A stretch of DNA of 64,000 nucleotides from NCBI RefSeq assembly GCF_003315175.1, contig NZ_QNRQ01000001.1, forward strand, positions 124,001 to 188,000, read 5' to 3'. A program made the position numbers and the translations under genes. Shown here one piece after another: positions 1-9,580 of the stretch (the first letter of the stretch is position 1; each line of letters starts with the position of its first letter). The notes under the pieces were generated by a model. That model saw nothing but the letters and a program-made list of their open reading frames with translations, made no database searches and had not been told where the DNA came from. This DNA comes from Eoetvoesiella caeni (GTDB taxonomy: Bacteria; Pseudomonadota; Gammaproteobacteria; Burkholderiales; Burkholderiaceae_B).

Positions 1-625
1 CCGCCGTTCCAACCGCGCGGCCATGCCCACCGGACATCCCGGCTTCGCGAGCAATATCGCCATAGGAAACAAGTTTGCCGTAAGGTGTCTGCAACAGAGC
101 GCGCCAGACCTTTTGCTGAAAAGCTGTTCCTTGCGGCCGCAGCGGAATATCGAACACCTGGCGCTTGCTCTCGAAATACTCGCGCATTTCGGCCTGGGTC
201 TGCTCGAACAGGACCATGGCCGCGGCCGGCGTATCCGCCTGCATGGGCGTCAACAAGGCACTGGCGGCGTCTTCACCAGCCTGCCCTGCCAGCGGCTTGG
301 CTATCTGCCCTGCATCCCACTCCGGGGCTGCCGATGTCTGCCTGGAAGAAACGGGCGAGGCATGAACGGCACTCTCGGCCCCTGGATGTTCAAAAGGGAA
401 CAGGTCTGCGCTTTGCTCTTCCGGCCGAACCGCCTTGAACTTGCGTATAGGCTGGCCTTGGTATTCGCCTGCCTTTGGATCGAAACGCGTCGGCCGCATT
501 GGTTCAAAACCCTGGACATCAGGACAATCTTTTTGCCCAACAAAGTACAGGCCGGACAAGCCCAAGCCATCGGACTTGATCAGCAAAAGCCCCAAGGGAC
601 TGGGCATACTGGCGTAGTAATCCAT
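1..625 (-). CDS. ogt: Methylated-DNA--protein-cysteine methyltransferase, 3' end cut off
   Basis: Repairs O6-alkylguanine by transferring the alkyl group to its own cysteine. Reading leftward from ATG at 625 the frame stays open for 208 codons to the window edge, so the C-terminus with the PCHRV active site lies outside. The family is recognised from the methylase N-domain start (MDYYASMPSPLGLLLIKSDG) and the DNA-binding domain segment TAFQQKVWRALLQTPYGKLV followed by SYGDIAREAG and GRAVGTA. About 60 residues rich in Ala, Pro, Gln and Ser (roughly 60-125) separate the two domains, which is longer than in E. coli Ogt. The Shine-Dalgarno sequence is weak. An alternative is an Ada C-domain-like protein. 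Family identity is sure; the exact symbol is less so. Confidence 0.85.
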   Translation of the reverse strand, partial: MDYYASMPSPLGLLLIKSDGLGLSGLYFVGQKDCPDVQGFEPMRPTRFDPKAGEYQGQPIRKFKAVRPEEQSADLFPFEHPGAESAVHASPVSSRQTSAAPEWDAGQIAKPLAGQAGEDAASALLTPMQADTPAAAMVLFEQTQAEMREYFESKRQVFDIPLRPQGTAFQQKVWRALLQTPYGKLVSYGDIAREAGMSGGHGRAVGTA

Positions 626-649
626 AAACGCTAACCTGGCATGACTGAT

Positions 650-1954
650 TCAATGCAGTTTAACCCGGGGCGCGCTGCGCTTCAGCAGCAGCCGTCCGAT
701 GGCGATATTGGCGGTGCGCACCAGCCCCAGAACAGCCCGGTGATGCATCAAGTGCAGGCTCATGTACATCAGGCGCGCCACAATGCCTTGAACGAACATA
801 TTCTTACCCGAGAGCACGCCCATCAGGCTGCCGACACCGCGGTTATGGCCCAGCGAAACCAGCGACCCATAGTCCTTGAAGCGAAACGGAGCGGATGGCG
901 GTTCGGTGCCTGCAATGCGCGCGCTCAGGACGGGGATCAGGAAGTCCGCTTGCTGATGGGCGACCTGTGCACGGGCCGGCAGGAATTTGTTTGTGCCGTT
1001 CCAAGGGGCCTGGGCGCAATCGCCAAAGGCGAACACAGCCGGGTCCTCGGTACGCAAGCCGGCATCGACGATGATCTGGTTGATGGGGTTCACCGGCAAG
1101 CCGGTCTCTTTCAGCAGCGCCGGCGCCTTGATGCCGGCGGCCCAAACGCACAGGTCGCAAGGATAGTGCCGGCCTTGGACATCGACCACGCCATCCGCCT
1201 GTATTGCTGCCACCTTGACCGAAGTGTTTACCGTAACGCCGCGCTGTGACAGTAGCTCGTGAGCGGCGTCCGACACTTTTTCGGGCAGGGCTGCCAGAAT
1301 GCGCGGAGCGCCCTCCAGCAAGGTGATCTTGACGTCGGCGGCAGGATCCAGATGCGTCAAGCCGTAATAAGCCACGTTCTTGCAGGATTCGACCAGTTCC
1401 GCGGCCAGCTCCACACCGGTCGCTCCACCGCCGACAATGGCGATATTCAGGACCCTGGCCGTCCCTAAAGGTTGATCCCTGTCGACAATGACCAGCGCCC
1501 GCAGCAACAATTGGCGGAAGCGTTCGGCCTGTTCGGTCGAGTCCAGGGCAACGGCATACTCGGCCGTGCCCGGCGTGTCGAAAAAGTTGGACTTGCTGCC
1601 CAGCGCCAGCACCAGCGTATCGTAGCCAATACTGCGCTCGGGGAAAATCTCGCAGCCTTCGAAGGTCACCGGGGCCAACAGCAAGGTGCGCGCTGCGCGG
1701 TCCACGGCGCGGACCTCGCCCAGAACAAACGTAAAGCCGCAGTCCTTGGCCAGCATCGGGTACGACAGTCCTTCCCGATGAATATCCAGCGTTCCGGCGG
1801 CGACTTCGTGCAATGAAGGCTTCCAGATATGCGAGCCCTCTTTATCCACCAAAAAAATATTGCCGGGGCCGAATTTGCGGCCCAGCTTGGCGGCCAGCTC
1901 CAGGCCGCCGGCACCACCGCCGACAATGACGACTTTATGCGCTTCTTGGGTCAT
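650..1954 (-). CDS. ndh: Type II NADH dehydrogenase (NDH-2)
   Basis: Single-subunit, non-proton-pumping NADH:quinone oxidoreductase at the inner face of the cytoplasmic membrane. The 434-residue protein has two Rossmann glycine motifs, VVIVGGGAGGLELAAKLG at the N-terminus for FAD and IAIVGGGATGVELAAEL near residue 165 for NADH, and the FAD-contacting FAFGDCAQ. The chosen start is ATG 1954 (MTQEAHKVV). The frame is open further upstream, but that part translates the 81-82 bp repeat array and gives low-complexity sequence, so it is not coding. The length fits NDH-2. The gene ends 24 bases from the ogt start, so the two may be cotranscribed. Confidence 0.9.
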   Translation of the reverse strand: MTQEAHKVVIVGGGAGGLELAAKLGRKFGPGNIFLVDKEGSHIWKPSLHEVAAGTLDIHREGLSYPMLAKDCGFTFVLGEVRAVDRAARTLLLAPVTFEGCEIFPERSIGYDTLVLALGSKSNFFDTPGTAEYAVALDSTEQAERFRQLLLRALVIVDRDQPLGTARVLNIAIVGGGATGVELAAELVESCKNVAYYGLTHLDPAADVKITLLEGAPRILAALPEKVSDAAHELLSQRGVTVNTSVKVAAIQADGVVDVQGRHYPCDLCVWAAGIKAPALLKETGLPVNPINQIIVDAGLRTEDPAVFAFGDCAQAPWNGTNKFLPARAQVAHQQADFLIPVLSARIAGTEPPSAPFRFKDYGSLVSLGHNRGVGSLMGVLSGKNMFVQGIVARLMYMSLHLMHHRAVLGLVRTANIAIGRLLLKRSAPRVKLH

Positions 1955-2002
1955 AGGATTGGCATCCTTTGCGAAAAACCTGTCGCACACAGTATAAACG
2001 TT

Positions 2003-2209
2003 GGGCGGCCCGGCGATGAAAGGTGCCCCCACGCTTCGCCGCTGCGCGTCTCGCTGCCCCCCGAGGGGGCGCTTTTTGCCTTGGGGCGGCCCGGCGGCAA
2101 AAGGGTGCCCCCACGCTTCACCGCTACGCGTCTCGCTGCCCCCCGAGGGGGCGCTTTTTGCCTTGGGGCGGCCCGGCGGCAAAAGGGTGCCCCCACGCTT
2201 CACCGCTTA
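2003..2209. repeat. Tandem array of 81-82 bp palindromic repeats, about 2.5 copies
   Basis: Unit 1 is 2003-2083 and unit 2 is 2084-2165. Unit 3 starts at 2166 and breaks off near 2209. Each unit starts GGGCGGCCCGGCG, contains CCCCCACGCTTC and CGCGTCTCGCTG, and ends with the hairpin core CCCCCCGAGGGGGC followed by GCTTTTTGCCTT. Units 2 and 3 are nearly identical and unit 1 has a few substitutions. A diverged single copy lies in opposite orientation at 41663-41714, so this is a dispersed intergenic element. Confidence 0.9.
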
Positions 2210-2220
2210 CGCAAAGAAAA

Positions 2221-2251
2221 CGGCGCTTTCGGACGAGAGCCGAAAGCGCCG
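2221..2251 (-). terminator. Rho-independent terminator of ppsA
   Basis: A 12-bp perfect stem (CGGCGCTTTCGG with its complement) encloses a 7-base loop. On the minus strand it is followed by TTTTCTTTG. It lies 26 bases downstream of the ppsA stop. Confidence 0.85.
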
Positions 2252-2277
2252 CGTTTACTGCGTACTGCCTGCCCAGC

Positions 2278-4647
2278 TTAGCTGGTCTTGGCCAGGCGCT
2301 GCCATGTATCGACCACAGTGTCCGGGTTCAAGGACATGGACAAAATACCCTGGTCACGCAGCCATTCGGCCAGATCGGGGTGGTCACTGGGGCCCTGTCC
2401 GCAAATGCCGACATACTTGCCCGCCGCCAGGCAAGCCTTGATGGCGCGGTTCAGCATGAACTTGACCGCGTCGTCGCGTTCGTCGAAATCGGCGGCCAGC
2501 AGTTCCATGCCCGAGTCGCGATCCAGGCCCAGAGTAAGCTGGGTCATATCGTTCGAACCGATCGAGAAGCCGTCGAAATACTGCAGGAACTGCTCGGCCA
2601 AAATGGCATTGGACGGCACTTCGCACATCATGATCAAGCGCAGGCCGTTTTCGCCGCGTGCCAGGCCGTGCTTGGCCAACAACGCAACCACCTTGGCCGC
2701 TTGCGGCAAGGTACGCACGAACGGAATCATGATTTCGATGTTGGTCAGGCCCATTTCGTCGCGCGCTTTCTTCAGGGCTTCGCATTCCATGCGGAAGCAC
2801 TCTTCGAACTCGCTGGAAATATAGCGCGACGCGCCGCGAAAGCCCAGCATGGGGTTTTCTTCTTCGGGTTCGTAGCGGGAACCGCCAACCAGCTTGCGAT
2901 ACTCGTTCGATTTGAAGTCGGACATACGAACGATGACGGGCTTGGGATAGAAAGCCGCGGCAATCGTCGCCACGCCTTCGGCCAGTTTTTCGACGAAGAA
3001 AGCACGCGGGCTGGCATAGCCGCGCGCGGCCGACTCGACCGCCTTTTTAAGCTCGCTGTCGACGTTGGGATAGTCCAGCACGGCTTTCGGGTGCACATTG
3101 ATGTTGTTGTTGATGATGAACTCAAGGCGCGCCAAGCCGACACCGGCGTTGGGAATCTGCGAAAAGTCGAAAGCCAGTTGCGGATTGCCGACGTTCATCA
3201 TGATTTTCAAGCCGATCTCGGGCATTTCGCCCCAGTGCACTTCTTCGATCTCGGTTTCGATGAGGCCGTCGTAAATGCGACCTTCGTCGCCTTCGGCGCA
3301 AGAAACAGTAACTTCGCGCCCGGCCGCCAGCACGTCGGTGGCATTGGCGCAACCGACCACAGCCGGAATGCCCAGTTCACGCGCAATAATGGCCGCATGG
3401 CAAGTACGCCCGCCACGGTTGGTGACAATGGCCGAGGCTAATTTCATGACCGGCTCCCAGTTGGGGTCGGTCATGTCGGTTACAAGAATGTCGCCTGCCT
3501 TGACTTGATCCATTTCGGAAATATCGGCCACGACACGCACTTTGCCGGAGCCGATTTTTTGCCCGATGGCGCGGCCCGTAACCAGGACTTCGCCGGTGGC
3601 TTTAAGACGATAGCGCTCTTGCACGTCGCTTTGCGCGATTTGCGACTTAACCGTTTCGGGGCGGGCCTGCAAAATATAGATTTTGCCGTCGATACCGTCG
3701 CGGCCCCATTCGATATCCATGGGACGCTTGTAATGCTTTTCGATGATGACGGCATAGCGCGCCAGCTCGATGACCTCTTCGTCGCTGAGCGAATAGCGGT
3801 TGCGCTCGGAAACCGGCACATCCACGGTACGCACCGCTACCCCAGCCGTACGGGCCGGATCGAATTCCATTTTAAGGAGCTTGGAGCCGATGCGGCGGCT
3901 GATAATCGGATAGTGGCCCGATTCGAGCGTGGGCTTGAATACATAGAACTCGTCGGGGTTGACGGCGCCCTGCACCACGGTTTCGCCCAGTCCGTACGAA
4001 GACGTGATGAACACGACGTTGTCGAAGCCCGATTCAGTATCCAGAGTGAACATGACGCCGGCGCTGCCCTTGTCGGAACGCACCATGCGCTGGATGCCGG
4101 CCGAAAGCGCGACATCGGCGTGGGCATAGCCTTTGTGCACGCGATATGAGATGGCGCGGTCGTTGTACAACGAGGCGAAAACATGGCGCACTTTATCCAG
4201 CACATCGTCGATGCCGACGACGTTCAGGAAGGTTTCCTGCTGGCCCGCAAACGAAGCATCGGGCAGGTCTTCGGCGGTAGCCGAAGAGCGCACGGCAAAC
4301 GAGCCCTTGCCGTCGGCGTCAAGCTGCGCAAACGCCGAACGGATGCCGGCGTCAAGCTCGGCCGGAAACGGCGTTTCGACTATCCACTGGCGGATTTCGG
4401 CACCGGCCACGGCAAGCTCGCGCACGTCGTCCGGGTCGAGTCTGGTCAGGCGCTCGGCAATACGCTGGTCGAGCCCCGTTGCCCCAAGAAAATTGCGAAA
4501 CGCATCGGCTGTGGTCGCAAACCCGCCTGGAACCCGTACTCCGGCTCCGGCCAGTTGGCTGATCATCTCACCGAGCGATGCATTTTTCCCTCCTACCGAG
4601 TCAACGTCCGTCATGCGGAGCTGCTCGAAAGATACAACATAAGACAT
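2278..4647 (-). CDS. ppsA: Phosphoenolpyruvate synthase
   Basis: Converts pyruvate, ATP and water to PEP, AMP and phosphate for gluconeogenesis. The 789-residue protein has the N-terminal nucleotide-binding PPDK domain ([11 protein letters not shown] near residue 18), the swivelling phosphohistidine domain with [10 protein letters not shown] (catalytic His417) and a C-terminal TIM-barrel PEP-binding domain ([19 protein letters not shown]). Thr415 sits two residues before the His, the position that PpsR-type enzymes phosphorylate. The start is supported by AAAGGTGA upstream. It is divergent from ppsR, the usual arrangement. Length and motifs are typical. Confidence 0.97.
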   Translation of the reverse strand: MSYVVSFEQLRMTDVDSVGGKNASLGEMISQLAGAGVRVPGGFATTADAFRNFLGATGLDQRIAERLTRLDPDDVRELAVAGAEIRQWIVETPFPAELDAGIRSAFAQLDADGKGSFAVRSSATAEDLPDASFAGQQETFLNVVGIDDVLDKVRHVFASLYNDRAISYRVHKGYAHADVALSAGIQRMVRSDKGSAGVMFTLDTESGFDNVVFITSSYGLGETVVQGAVNPDEFYVFKPTLESGHYPIISRRIGSKLLKMEFDPARTAGVAVRTVDVPVSERNRYSLSDEEVIELARYAVIIEKHYKRPMDIEWGRDGIDGKIYILQARPETVKSQIAQSDVQERYRLKATGEVLVTGRAIGQKIGSGKVRVVADISEMDQVKAGDILVTDMTDPNWEPVMKLASAIVTNRGGRTCHAAIIARELGIPAVVGCANATDVLAAGREVTVSCAEGDEGRIYDGLIETEIEEVHWGEMPEIGLKIMMNVGNPQLAFDFSQIPNAGVGLARLEFIINNNINVHPKAVLDYPNVDSELKKAVESAARGYASPRAFFVEKLAEGVATIAAAFYPKPVIVRMSDFKSNEYRKLVGGSRYEPEEENPMLGFRGASRYISSEFEECFRMECEALKKARDEMGLTNIEIMIPFVRTLPQAAKVVALLAKHGLARGENGLRLIMMCEVPSNAILAEQFLQYFDGFSIGSNDMTQLTLGLDRDSGMELLAADFDERDDAVKFMLNRAIKACLAAGKYVGICGQGPSDHPDLAEWLRDQGILSMSLNPDTVVDTWQRLAKTS

Positions 4648-4872
4648 AAAGTCACCTTTAACACTATAGAAGAAAGCTTGTTTGCTTATCGCATAGCCAC
4701 TTGCAAGTACCGCACAGGCCCGCTGGCCTGCCTGCTTGCGTGTCCGCCTGCCTGCCGAACAACCCGCATTTGCCCTACAATCTACGCACTAACCAAACCA
4801 GCCTCAACGGCTAACGGCCAAGGTGAATTTGCAATTGTACCGTTTCCCGTCCCTTCTGCGCGAATACTGCCC

Positions 4873-5706
4873 ATGACAACCCCCTTGATCGAACGCACCG
4901 TTTTCATTGTTTCAGACAGCACCGGCATCACTGCCGAAACCTTCAGCCACTCTGTCTTGTCCCAGTTCGACAAAGCCAAGTTCAAACCCATACGCATTCC
5001 CTACATCGACAGCGCCGCCAAAGCCGACGAAGTCGCCGCCCGCATCACCCGCTGCGCCCTCGAAGAAAAGCACGCGCCGCTGGTTTTCAGCACCTTGGTC
5101 AATCCCGAGATCTCGCACAGAATCCGCAACGCCAACTGCACTTTCCTGGACTTGTTCGGCACTTTCCTGCAACCCATTGAAGAAGCGCTGGGCATGAAGT
5201 CCAACCACTCCATCGGGCGCTCGCATTCGGTCGGCCTCAGCAAGCAATACAACAACCGGATCGAAGCCATCAACTTCAGCCTGGCCCATGACGACGGCCA
5301 GTTCATTCACGGCCTGCAACAGGCGGACGTCATTCTGGTTGGGGTCTCGCGCTGCGGAAAAACTCCAACCAGCCTGTACCTGGCAATGCAGTACGCCATC
5401 AAGGCCGCCAACTTCCCGTTGATACCCGAAGACTTCGAACGCGGCACCCTGCCTGCCACCCTGACCCCATACCGCAGTAAATTGTTCGGCTTGTCCATTC
5501 AACCGCTGCGCCTGTCGGAAGTTCGCAATGAACGCCGTCCAAACAGCGAGTACTCCTCCTTGAAACAATGCCGCTACGAAGTGGCCGAAGCCGAACGCCT
5601 GATGCGGATGGAAAACATCCCGTGCCTCTCGACCACCACTCGCTCCATCGAAGAAATTTCCACCAAAGTGCTGGAAGAAGTGGGACTCAACCGCCAGGCG
5701 TACTAG
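4873..5706 (+). CDS. ppsR: PEP synthase regulatory kinase/pyrophosphorylase
   Basis: Bifunctional regulator that inactivates PEP synthase by ADP-dependent threonine phosphorylation and reactivates it by phosphate-dependent dephosphorylation. The 277-residue protein has the family N-terminus TVFIVSDSTGITAETF and a P-loop GVSRCGKTPTS at 157-167. The frame is open further upstream into ppsA antisense, but ATG 4873 gives the conserved start. The target residues are visible in the neighbouring PpsA (Thr415/His417). A possible -10 element TACAAT lies at 4776-4781. Confidence 0.95.
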   Translation: MTTPLIERTVFIVSDSTGITAETFSHSVLSQFDKAKFKPIRIPYIDSAAKADEVAARITRCALEEKHAPLVFSTLVNPEISHRIRNANCTFLDLFGTFLQPIEEALGMKSNHSIGRSHSVGLSKQYNNRIEAINFSLAHDDGQFIHGLQQADVILVGVSRCGKTPTSLYLAMQYAIKAANFPLIPEDFERGTLPATLTPYRSKLFGLSIQPLRLSEVRNERRPNSEYSSLKQCRYEVAEAERLMRMENIPCLSTTTRSIEEISTKVLEEVGLNRQAY

Positions 5707-6470
5707 ATGCAGCGGCGGCGCTGTTCAAACAGGCAAATTGCGGCGGCCACGGCGGCGTTCAAGGACTCTACCCCCTGTTCTTGCGGAATGAACACACGCA
5801 TATCCGCCAAGTCCAACAGGGAAGGTTCCACGCCCTGTCCCTCGTTGCCGATCAGCCAGGCGCAGCGTTGCGGCAAAACGGCATCGTATAGCGGCTCCCC
5901 GCCTTGCAAGGCGGTAGCCAGCAGCGGAACATCCAGGCGCTGGCGCAACTGCGCCAAGTCCAGGTGCTCGTATACCGCCATGGCAAAATGCGCGCCCTGC
6001 GCGCTGCGCAAGACCTTGGGCGCCCAGGCCGAAGCGCAGCCCGTCGAGAGATAGGCGTGCGCAATTCCGGCCGCTGCGGCGGTGCGCAACAAAGTACCCA
6101 AGTTGCCTGGGTCCTGGACCCTATCCAGCCACAGGCAATTTTCGGCAATTCGCGCCGGCGGCGAAAGCTCGGGCACCCCAACCAAAAAATAGACGCCCTG
6201 CCCATGGCCTACCTGGGACAACCCGCGCACCAAAGCGGGTTCGCAAGAAATGCAGGACGATTCAGGCAAGGCCCGGGCCAACTCGGCAAGTTCGCCGCCC
6301 GACGCCAGCTTGCTGGAATCGAACAACGCCGCTTGGGGCAAACCCTTGTGCCGCAGCCATTCCTGGCACAGGTGCACGCCCTCGAGCACGGCTTCGCCGG
6401 CGCGCTTGCCGTCAATAAGGCGGTGCAGGCGCTTATAAAAGGGATTGTCGCGCGAACTGATGTGCTTCAT
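5703..6470 (-). CDS. TrmH/SpoU-family RNA 2'-O-methyltransferase
   Basis: SAM-dependent RNA ribose methylase of the SPOUT knot superfamily, 255 residues. The three SpoU motifs are present: DPGNLGTLLRTAAA, LIGNEGQGV and VESLNAAVAAAI near the C-terminus. The N-terminus ISSRDNPFYKRLHRL resembles the RlmB/TsnR substrate-binding domain. The start is ATG 6470; the longer open frame has unrelated sequence. It follows rnhB by 14 bases and so closes the envelope operon. Its 3' end overlaps the end of the convergent ppsR by 4 bases. The target nucleotide cannot be read from sequence. Confidence 0.88.
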   Translation of the reverse strand: MKHISSRDNPFYKRLHRLIDGKRAGEAVLEGVHLCQEWLRHKGLPQAALFDSSKLASGGELAELARALPESSCISCEPALVRGLSQVGHGQGVYFLVGVPELSPPARIAENCLWLDRVQDPGNLGTLLRTAAAAGIAHAYLSTGCASAWAPKVLRSAQGAHFAMAVYEHLDLAQLRQRLDVPLLATALQGGEPLYDAVLPQRCAWLIGNEGQGVEPSLLDLADMRVFIPQEQGVESLNAAVAAAICLFEQRRRCI

Positions 6471-6484
6471 GGCCGGTCTTGGTC

Positions 6485-7114
6485 TTAGTCTTGCACGATC
6501 AGCAAGCGCCTTACCGGGGCGAAACTGCGCCTGTGCGCGGGGCATGGCCCATGCTGCAATAAACGCGCCAAGTGCAAGGCCGTACCATAGCCCTTGTGCT
6601 GATCGAACGCGTATTCCGGATATTGGCCATGCAGGGCCACGCAATCGGCATCACGGGCCGTCTTGGCCAAAATGGAGGCTGCGGAAATGGCCTGAACCGT
6701 GGAGTCGCCCTTGACGACGGCCTCGGCGACGCAGGCCAGCCCCTTGGGAATGCAATTGCCGTCGATCTGCGCCCTTGCCGGCACGATGGAAAGGCCTTCG
6801 CATGCTCGCCGCATGGCCAGCATGGTCGCCTGCAAAATATTCAGTCTGTCGATTTCGTCGACGCTGGCGTAGGCAATGCACCAGGCCAGCGCGCGTCCGC
6901 GAATTTCGTCCGCAAGTTGCTCGCGCCGCAGCGGGCTTAAAACTTTGGAATCGGCCAGGCCGTCGATAGGCCGCGCCGGGTCAAGAATGACCGCGGCGGC
7001 AAACACGGGCCCCGCCAAGGGGCCCCGGCCCGCTTCGTCAATGCCCGCCAGCATTTCATCGCAGGCTGCCGGCACCGCAAACAAGTCGGCTTGCGCCGTG
7101 CCCGCTTGTTTCAT
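6485..7114 (-). CDS. rnhB: Ribonuclease HII
   Basis: Removes RNA from RNA-DNA hybrids and misincorporated ribonucleotides. The 209-residue protein has the family motif [14 protein letters not shown] with catalytic Asp26 and Glu27, then [11 protein letters not shown] and later acidic residues (AQIDGN). ATG 7114 overlaps the lpxB stop as ATGA, which fixes the start and indicates translational coupling. lpxA-lpxB-rnhB is a standard proteobacterial order. Confidence 0.95.
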   Translation of the reverse strand: MKQAGTAQADLFAVPAACDEMLAGIDEAGRGPLAGPVFAAAVILDPARPIDGLADSKVLSPLRREQLADEIRGRALAWCIAYASVDEIDRLNILQATMLAMRRACEGLSIVPARAQIDGNCIPKGLACVAEAVVKGDSTVQAISAASILAKTARDADCVALHGQYPEYAFDQHKGYGTALHLARLLQHGPCPAHRRSFAPVRRLLIVQD

Positions 7115-8295
7115 CTTGCCGCTCCTTGGCGGGCCTGGCTGATTATGACTTGCGCGGCCAGGGCTGGCGTATCGCGCCATAGTGTCTCGTGAAGCTGCGT
7201 AAAACGCTTGGTAATACCGGCGGTATGCTCGGCGTCCGTCAGGGCCTTCCAGCTGGCCTGTGCCAGTTTCTCGGGTGTCGCATCGTCCTGCAGCAATTCG
7301 GGTACGGCAAAGTCGTTCAGCAGCACATTGGGCAGCCCCACCCAAGGTACCAAGGGGCCTTTCTGTCCCGATTTCCAGGCCATCAGGCGGCGCATGGCTG
7401 GCGACAGCACATACGAAATAACCATGGGCCGCTTGAACAGTGCCGCTTCCAGCGTGGCCGTGCCGCTGGCTACCAGGACCGCATCGGCCGCTTCCAGCGC
7501 GTCCCAGGAAGCCGGCCGGTGCGCCAGCGAAGACTGCTCCAGCATACGCAGGTTGGCCACCGGATACTGACGCACCCAGGCCTGGAACTCATCACGGCGT
7601 TGCGCATTGACCATGGGCACCAAGACTTGCAGCGCCGGATCCTGGACCTGCAAACGCTGAACCGCCTGTAAAAAACGCGGCGCCAGCAGCTTGATTTCCG
7701 AGGCCCTGCTGCCAGGCATCAACGCCAATATTCGGGCTCCGGGATCCAGCCCGAGTCGGGCGCGCACACCGGCGCGATCAGGCTGCATGGGGATTATCTC
7801 GGCCAGTGGATGGCCCACATATGTAACCGGCACGCCTTCTTTCTCGTAGATGGCAACCTCGAACGGAAACAACACCAGCATATGCGATACCGCGGCGCGT
7901 ATCTTGTGTATGCGCTCATAGCGCCATGCCCAGATCGACGGCCCCACAAAATGCACCGTGGGCACGCCTGCCTGGCGCAATTGCAATTCCAGCCGCAGGT
8001 TGAAGTCGGGTGCGTCCACACCGACAAAAACATCGGGCGCATGGCGCATCCAGCGCCGTTTCACATCCAGATAAGTATGCATGAGGCGCGGCAAGCTTTT
8101 AAGCGCATCGACATAGCCGAATACGCTCAAGGCGCTCATGGGATGCCACATCTCGAAGCCCTGCTCAAGCATGGCCGGCCCGCCTATTCCCTGGCAGCGT
8201 CCCGGCTCGGCGCCGGCGGCAATGCCGCGCATGACTCGCGCAGCCAGCAGATCGCCCGAAGGCTCGCCGGCCACCATGCCGATATTCAGGCTCAT
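7111..8295 (-). CDS. lpxB: Lipid-A-disaccharide synthase
   Basis: Glycosyltransferase family 19 enzyme that joins UDP-2,3-diacylglucosamine and lipid X to form the lipid A disaccharide at the inner membrane. The 394-residue protein starts [19 protein letters not shown], the family hallmark, and contains [21 protein letters not shown] and [16 protein letters not shown] 8295 overlaps the lpxA stop as ATGA. The upstream open frame is not conserved sequence. Confidence 0.96.
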   Translation of the reverse strand: MSLNIGMVAGEPSGDLLAARVMRGIAAGAEPGRCQGIGGPAMLEQGFEMWHPMSALSVFGYVDALKSLPRLMHTYLDVKRRWMRHAPDVFVGVDAPDFNLRLELQLRQAGVPTVHFVGPSIWAWRYERIHKIRAAVSHMLVLFPFEVAIYEKEGVPVTYVGHPLAEIIPMQPDRAGVRARLGLDPGARILALMPGSRASEIKLLAPRFLQAVQRLQVQDPALQVLVPMVNAQRRDEFQAWVRQYPVANLRMLEQSSLAHRPASWDALEAADAVLVASGTATLEAALFKRPMVISYVLSPAMRRLMAWKSGQKGPLVPWVGLPNVLLNDFAVPELLQDDATPEKLAQASWKALTDAEHTAGITKRFTQLHETLWRDTPALAAQVIISQARQGAAR

Positions 8296-9086
8296 GGCCG
8301 GGAAATGCCCCGGGTCGAAGCCGAGAGAAAGTCGATGAACACCTGCAAGGCGTCGCGCGCCGCCGGCTTGCTGCCTTGCATCTGCAGCATCTGCTCGCAT
8401 GCCTGTTCGACCGTCAACTTGCGCCTGTAGACAAGTTTATAGGCCTCTTTGACGGCGGCTATGACGTCGGCGTCATAGCCGCGCCGGCTCAGGCCTTCGG
8501 AATTGATGCCGACAGGCCGGAAAGGGTCGCCGGCGCCAATGACATAAGGGGGTATATCCTGGCGGATAGAACTGGTACCGCCGATCATGGTGTGGGCGCC
8601 TATGCGCACAAACTGATGCACGGCGGTAGAACCGCCGATAATGGCATAGTCGTCGATGTGAATGTGGCCGGCCAGCTGCACATTGTTGGCGATCACCGTG
8701 TGGCTGGCCACCTGGCAGTCGTGGGCAATATGCACATAAGCCATGATCCAGTTGTCGTCGCGAATGCGGGTAACACCGACATCCTGCGCCGTACCGGTAT
8801 TGATGGTGACGTATTCGCGCACCATATTGCCGTCGCCGATTTCAAGACGCGTGGGTTCGCCACCGTATTTTTTGTCCTGAGGCATGCCGCCAATCGAACA
8901 AAACCGGTAAAAGGTGTTTTTGCGCCCAATGCTGGTATGGCCGTCGATAACGCAGTGCGGGCCGACCACCGTGCCCTCGTCTATCGTCACATTTTCGCCA
9001 ATGATGCTGTAGGGGCCGACCGACACGTCGGGAGCCAGCCTGGCTCCGGGCGCAACAATGGCCGTGGCGTGAATCAAGCTGGACAT
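8292..9086 (-). CDS. lpxA: UDP-N-acetylglucosamine acyltransferase
   Basis: Catalyses the first step of lipid A synthesis, transfer of a 3-hydroxyacyl chain from ACP to UDP-GlcNAc. The 264-residue protein is a left-handed beta helix of hexapeptide repeats (IHATAIVAPGARLAPDVSVG) followed by a helical C-terminus. It shows the family segments GGMPQDKKYGGEPT and HIAHDCQVASH, the latter with the catalytic His. The fabZ stop and the lpxA start share one base (TAATG). Confidence 0.96.
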   Translation of the reverse strand: MSSLIHATAIVAPGARLAPDVSVGPYSIIGENVTIDEGTVVGPHCVIDGHTSIGRKNTFYRFCSIGGMPQDKKYGGEPTRLEIGDGNMVREYVTINTGTAQDVGVTRIRDDNWIMAYVHIAHDCQVASHTVIANNVQLAGHIHIDDYAIIGGSTAVHQFVRIGAHTMIGGTSSIRQDIPPYVIGAGDPFRPVGINSEGLSRRGYDADVIAAVKEAYKLVYRRKLTVEQACEQMLQMQGSKPAARDALQVFIDFLSASTRGISRP

Positions 9087-9538
9087 TACTCTTCCATTGT
9101 ACGAATCGCGCACATAAGCTTGGCATGTGCGACCTCTTTGCCGTCGACCAAAGCCGAGCCGCTGTACTTGCAAATGCTGCGGCTGATACGTTCGGCGGTG
9201 ACTTCCAGGCGCAACTGGTCGCCTGGCACCACGGGGCGCCTAAACCTCGCGTCATCGACGCCCACCAGATAATACGCAATCTTCTTGTCGGCCGGATTGA
9301 CTTCCGGGTTGCCTTCAAAAGAAAACAAAGCGGCCGCCTGGGCCATGGCCTCGATGATCAATACGCCCGGCATGACCGGATGATGCGGAAAATGGCCTTC
9401 GAAAAACGGTTCGTTGATAGACACGTTCTTGATGGCGACTATGCTTTTGCCCGGCACCATTTCAAGGACTCGATCGATCAGCAGCATCGGATAGCGATGC
9501 GGTAGCCGAGCCATTATTTCTTTAATATCGAGTTCCAT
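9086..9538 (-). CDS. fabZ: (3R)-hydroxyacyl-ACP dehydratase
   Basis: Dehydrates 3-hydroxyacyl-ACP in fatty acid elongation. The 150-residue protein has the FabZ active-site segment [20 protein letters not shown] with His49 and Glu63. It lies between lpxD and lpxA, where its position balances hydroxyacyl-ACP use between membrane lipid and lipid A. A one-base overlap with lpxA indicates coupling. Confidence 0.96.
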   Translation of the reverse strand: MELDIKEIMARLPHRYPMLLIDRVLEMVPGKSIVAIKNVSINEPFFEGHFPHHPVMPGVLIIEAMAQAAALFSFEGNPEVNPADKKIAYYLVGVDDARFRRPVVPGDQLRLEVTAERISRSICKYSGSALVDGKEVAHAKLMCAIRTMEE

Positions 9539-9580
9539 TTTTTACCCTACTGGCACGCCTTGCGTGCAATTATTGTGAAG

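Larger units (their letters stand above)
1955..2277. other. Non-coding gap between ndh and ppsA
   Basis: This 323-base gap holds no credible gene. It contains the ndh promoter region, an array of 81-82 bp GC-rich repeats and the ppsA terminator hairpin, each listed separately. Confidence 0.75.

Noticed and set aside
1955-2203. N-terminal extension of ndh by 83 codons
   Set aside because: The extension encodes repetitive Gly/Pro/Arg-rich sequence from the 81-82 bp array; the family start is at ATG 1954.
2003-2209. Possible CRISPR array
   Set aside because: Units are contiguous 81-82 bp copies without unique spacers and no cas gene is near.
2023-3441. 472-codon plus-strand frame through the repeat array and the end of ppsA
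   Set aside because: Its beginning is translated repeat DNA and the remainder is antisense to ppsA.
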